This document shows, piece by piece, positions 5,413 to 5,590 of a stretch of DNA of 5,590 nucleotides; positions within the stretch are counted from its first letter, which is position 1; every line of letters begins with the position of its first letter. The notes under the pieces are model-generated. The model did no database searches. It saw nothing but the letters and a program-made list of their open reading frames with translations, and was not told where the DNA came from. Source of the stretch: Desulfobacteraceae bacterium. GTDB lineage: Bacteria > Desulfobacterota > Desulfobacteria > Desulfobacterales > Desulfobacteraceae. A program made the position numbers and the translations under genes. Location: positions 1-5,590 of the forward strand of contig PIVQ01000509.1 in NCBI GenBank assembly GCA_003354055.1, written 5' to 3'.

Positions 5413-5590
5413 TTATACCGCCTCCTTGAAAAATAATCTCGTTAACTCAAGCACCGTAGCCAGAAACATGCTTGCAACAACAACCGAAAGGCCCGCCAGA
5501 AGTCCTAACGGATGAACAATATGGTTTGATATAAGCAGGAAAATAGCCGCCCCGCTTAATGCAAATCGAATGTAATACTTTACCAGGAGA
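5413..5590 (-). CDS. atpI: ATP synthase subunit I-like protein, C-terminal part
   Basis: The last 58 codons of a gene whose start lies beyond the right edge, read in the frame beginning at 5589 and ending with TAA at 5413-5415. The visible protein has two hydrophobic helices: FALSGAAIFLLIS and, after the short turn NHIVHP, a longer one GLLAGLSVVVASMFLATVLEL. It ends in a short charged tail RLFFKEAV. Small proteins of this type directly before atpB are AtpI/UncI-like and help assemble the c-ring or supply Mg2+. The name rests on position, size class and membrane layout rather than on a strong motif. The atpB Shine-Dalgarno is embedded in its last codons. Confidence 0.8.
   Translation of the reverse strand, partial: LLVKYYIRFALSGAAIFLLISNHIVHPLGLLAGLSVVVASMFLATVLELTRLFFKEAV

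Overview
The window looks like chromosome of a sulfate-reducing member of the Desulfobacterota, most likely near Desulfobacteraceae. This is inferred from the style of the ATP synthase a and c subunits, from an F0 gene group (atpI-atpB-atpE) that stands apart from the F1 genes, and from a long GAF-containing hybrid-insert type sensor kinase next to PilZ and ParA genes. No database search was possible, so the genus is not claimed. All seven genes lie on the minus strand, and a further transcription unit, probably a ribosomal RNA operon, starts near the left edge and also runs leftward.

Right part (5590 down to 4315): the 3' end of an AtpI-like gene, then atpB (subunit a) starting 1 base after it, then atpE (subunit c) after a 74-base, very A/T-rich gap, then a strong intrinsic terminator. 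This is the membrane-embedded F0 rotor/stator set. Subunits b, b', delta and the F1 head are not encoded after atpE, so they must lie elsewhere. The atpB-atpE gap holds a good Shine-Dalgarno, an unbroken A/T tract and a plausible internal promoter, which together could raise production of the multicopy c subunit.

Middle part (about 4270 down to 2489): a candidate sigma70 promoter with an extended -10 drives a compact operon. It encodes a canonical PilZ domain protein (predicted c-di-GMP receptor), a 104-residue protein of unknown family, and a Soj/ParA-type ATPase carrying an N-terminal four-cysteine zinc ribbon. The genes are separated by 3 bases and by a 4-base GTGA overlap, so they are probably translated together. 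No ParB gene or parS-like site is visible. The most interesting hypothesis in the window is that these genes form a c-di-GMP-linked protein-positioning module.

Left part (2422 down to 389): a 677-residue membrane histidine kinase (TM - extracytoplasmic sensor - TM - HAMP - GAF - HisKA - HATPase), 66 bases after parA and possibly in the same transcript. No response regulator is present in the window.

Far left (388 to 1): an A/T-rich intergenic region leads into a very rRNA-like promoter on the minus strand: A-tract UP element, TTGACA, 17-base spacer, CATTAT, GC-rich discriminator, and a boxA-like leader motif at the window edge. A 16S gene is therefore expected just outside the window to the left.
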